From Prorocentrum cordatum (Eukaryota > Sar > Dinophyceae > Prorocentrales > Prorocentraceae): a stretch of 50,000 nt of DNA. Every line of letters starts with the position of its first letter. The stretch's first letter is position 1. The translations under genes were made by a program, and so were the position numbers. This document shows, one piece after another, positions 48,780-50,000 of the stretch. The notes under the pieces are model-generated. The model searched no databases and was not told where the DNA came from. It worked only from the letters and a program-made list of their open reading frames with translations. The DNA lies in assembly GCA_963575745.1 (NCBI GenBank), contig CAUYUJ010021159.1, positions 486,927-536,926 on the forward strand, written 5' to 3'.

Positions 48780-49375
48780 GGTTTCGTAGATCTCCAGGGT
48801 GCCCTCCCTGACCGCCATGTAGCCCAAGAGGAGGCCCGTTGGGGGTGGAACGGAAGGGGCCTCGAGTACATGCATCTCTGCGCTCTCGTGGCCCGGCATC
48901 AGCTTTCCCAGGGACGCTTATGATTATTTGTATGTACGATGATCCTCATTATGAATATTAGGTTTGAGACGCCAGAGGCATCGAGCGCTCTCGAGCGTGC
49001 TGAAGTCTGAAGTTCCATTGAGGCTTCAGGGGCCCATTTGGTTGTACCATAAGATCCCTCCGGTTTTTGAACGGTTTGGGGCTATGTTCGGGTTGCGGCT
49101 CAGCGTGATTCGAGAAGTGCTTTAAAAAGATCCGAGACGGCTCCAGAGGGCCCCAGGCACGGGCAAAATGATACCAAGAGTGTTTCAAAGAGTGCCTCGA
49201 AGGGCTTCCGTCGAGGTCCCGCACAGCGCCTGGAAGCGTCCAGAAGTCTCCCGCGCGAAGGCGTGCTTCAGTTGACTGCAGAAGGGCGGCCAGCGGACGC
49301 CCGCTGTGCCGCCGGACCCAAACCGGCGGAATGAGCAGGCCGCAGGGAGGACTCGAGAAGGGGAGGACTCGAGAA
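48780..49375. other. Unassigned stretch
   Basis: Lower GC in 48910-49150. On the minus strand, a frame downstream of the TCC-sense tract (49376-49595) reads STEARLRAGDFWTLPGAVRD and onward after a CTGCAG acceptor, a possible minus-strand exon, but without family support. Confidence 0.4.
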
Positions 49376-49595
49376 GGAGGAGGAGGAGGAGGAGGAGGAG
49401 GAGGAGGAGGAGGAGGAGGAGGAGGACAGGAGGAGGAGGTGGAGGAGGAGGAGGCGGAGGAGGAGGAGGAGGAGGAGGAGGAGGAGGGAGGAGGAGGAGG
49501 AGGAGGAGGAGGAGGAGGAGGAGGAGGAGGTGGAGGAGGAGGAGGAGGAGCAGGAGGAGGAGGAGGAGGAGGAGGAGGAGGAGGAGCAGGAGGAC
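49376..49595 (+). repeat. GGA tract (TCC on the minus strand)
   Basis: About 220 bases of GGA repeats with few interruptions (GGTGGA, GGAGCA). Same polarity as 11297-11721. Confidence 0.95.
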
Positions 49596-50000
49596 CGTCC
49601 TCGCACATCATGTCGCGGGAATTCCGCACGCCGTGCCCGCTGGGTGCGGCGGACCGCTGCGCTCGCTTCGACGGCCCATCGTGTGTAGTGGTTCGTGGCC
49701 TTCGGCCACGCCGGGTCGGGGACAGAAGGCGCTGTGGGGAGTTTTGTCGGTGCTTCTCTTGGCGGCAGGTCGGGGCCTCCTGGGGGACATCTGGGGTGTC
49801 TCGCGAGTGCCTTGGGGGCGCCTCGCCTATGACGGGGACCGGGACTCACTCGCTTCTCCTCCGGAGTCGCTCTGTGACGGCCCCCAAGTCTGGAAAAGGG
49901 CCCCCCGGGGCCGCACCCAGCAAGAAGCCCCCCCGCGATTTTCCCACCACGCGAGGTGGTCTGGGGATCCTTGAGATCCGACGCTGCCAAACAGCTGACA
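49596..50000. other. Unassigned end of window
   Basis: No recognisable gene or repeat. A short hairpin, GTGGCCTTCGGCCAC, lies at 49696-49710. Confidence 0.5.

Overview
The window is nuclear DNA of a dinoflagellate. The strongest evidence is a 21-base match, at 3727-3747, to the conserved dinoflagellate spliced leader, fused to the 5' end of a LINE retrotransposon. High GC, long trinucleotide tracts, a tolerated GC-AG intron, and introns that look like inserted short inverted-repeat elements all agree. A large-genome, high-GC core dinoflagellate (Prorocentrum-like) would fit, but the species cannot be fixed from the sequence alone. There is no bacterial-style operon, CRISPR array, tRNA or rRNA gene that I can recognise.

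Layout. 1-3.7 kb: short inverted-repeat elements, a GTC tract split by a hAT-like MITE, and one candidate exon. 3.7-9.9 kb: a full-length but decayed LINE (ORF1 with an internal stop; ORF2 endonuclease plus reverse transcriptase with one stop and one frameshift), lying between 16-bp direct repeats in a TCC tract. 10-18.8 kb: MITE-like elements, long GGA/TCC tracts and a 15-unit satellite with a period near 101 bp. 12.2-26.5 kb: plus-strand exons of a FAN1-type structure-specific nuclease (VRR-NUC fold), spread over more than 14 kb and separated by introns packed with repeats. 27.2-29.4 kb: an unidentified, frameshifted minus-strand coding relic and a short tandem duplication. 29.6-32.3 kb: a plus-strand gene for a protein with five repeats of about 55-60 residues, a Gly/Ala/Phe-rich head and a Gln-rich tail. 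Three of its introns are each a copy of a different repeat family found elsewhere in the window. 32.3-42.3 kb: trinucleotide tracts, duplicated low-complexity blocks and weak candidate ORFs. 42.3-50 kb: dense MITE families, two satellite-derived units, weak proline-rich candidate exons and a final GGA tract.

The main theme is that short inverted-repeat elements (labelled here families A to P) make up much of the non-coding DNA, and that families A, E and F supply introns. Only the FAN1-like gene and the repeat-protein gene look like intact host genes. The rest is mobile, repetitive or unassigned. Family names are local labels made by comparing sequences within this window; none was checked against a repeat library.
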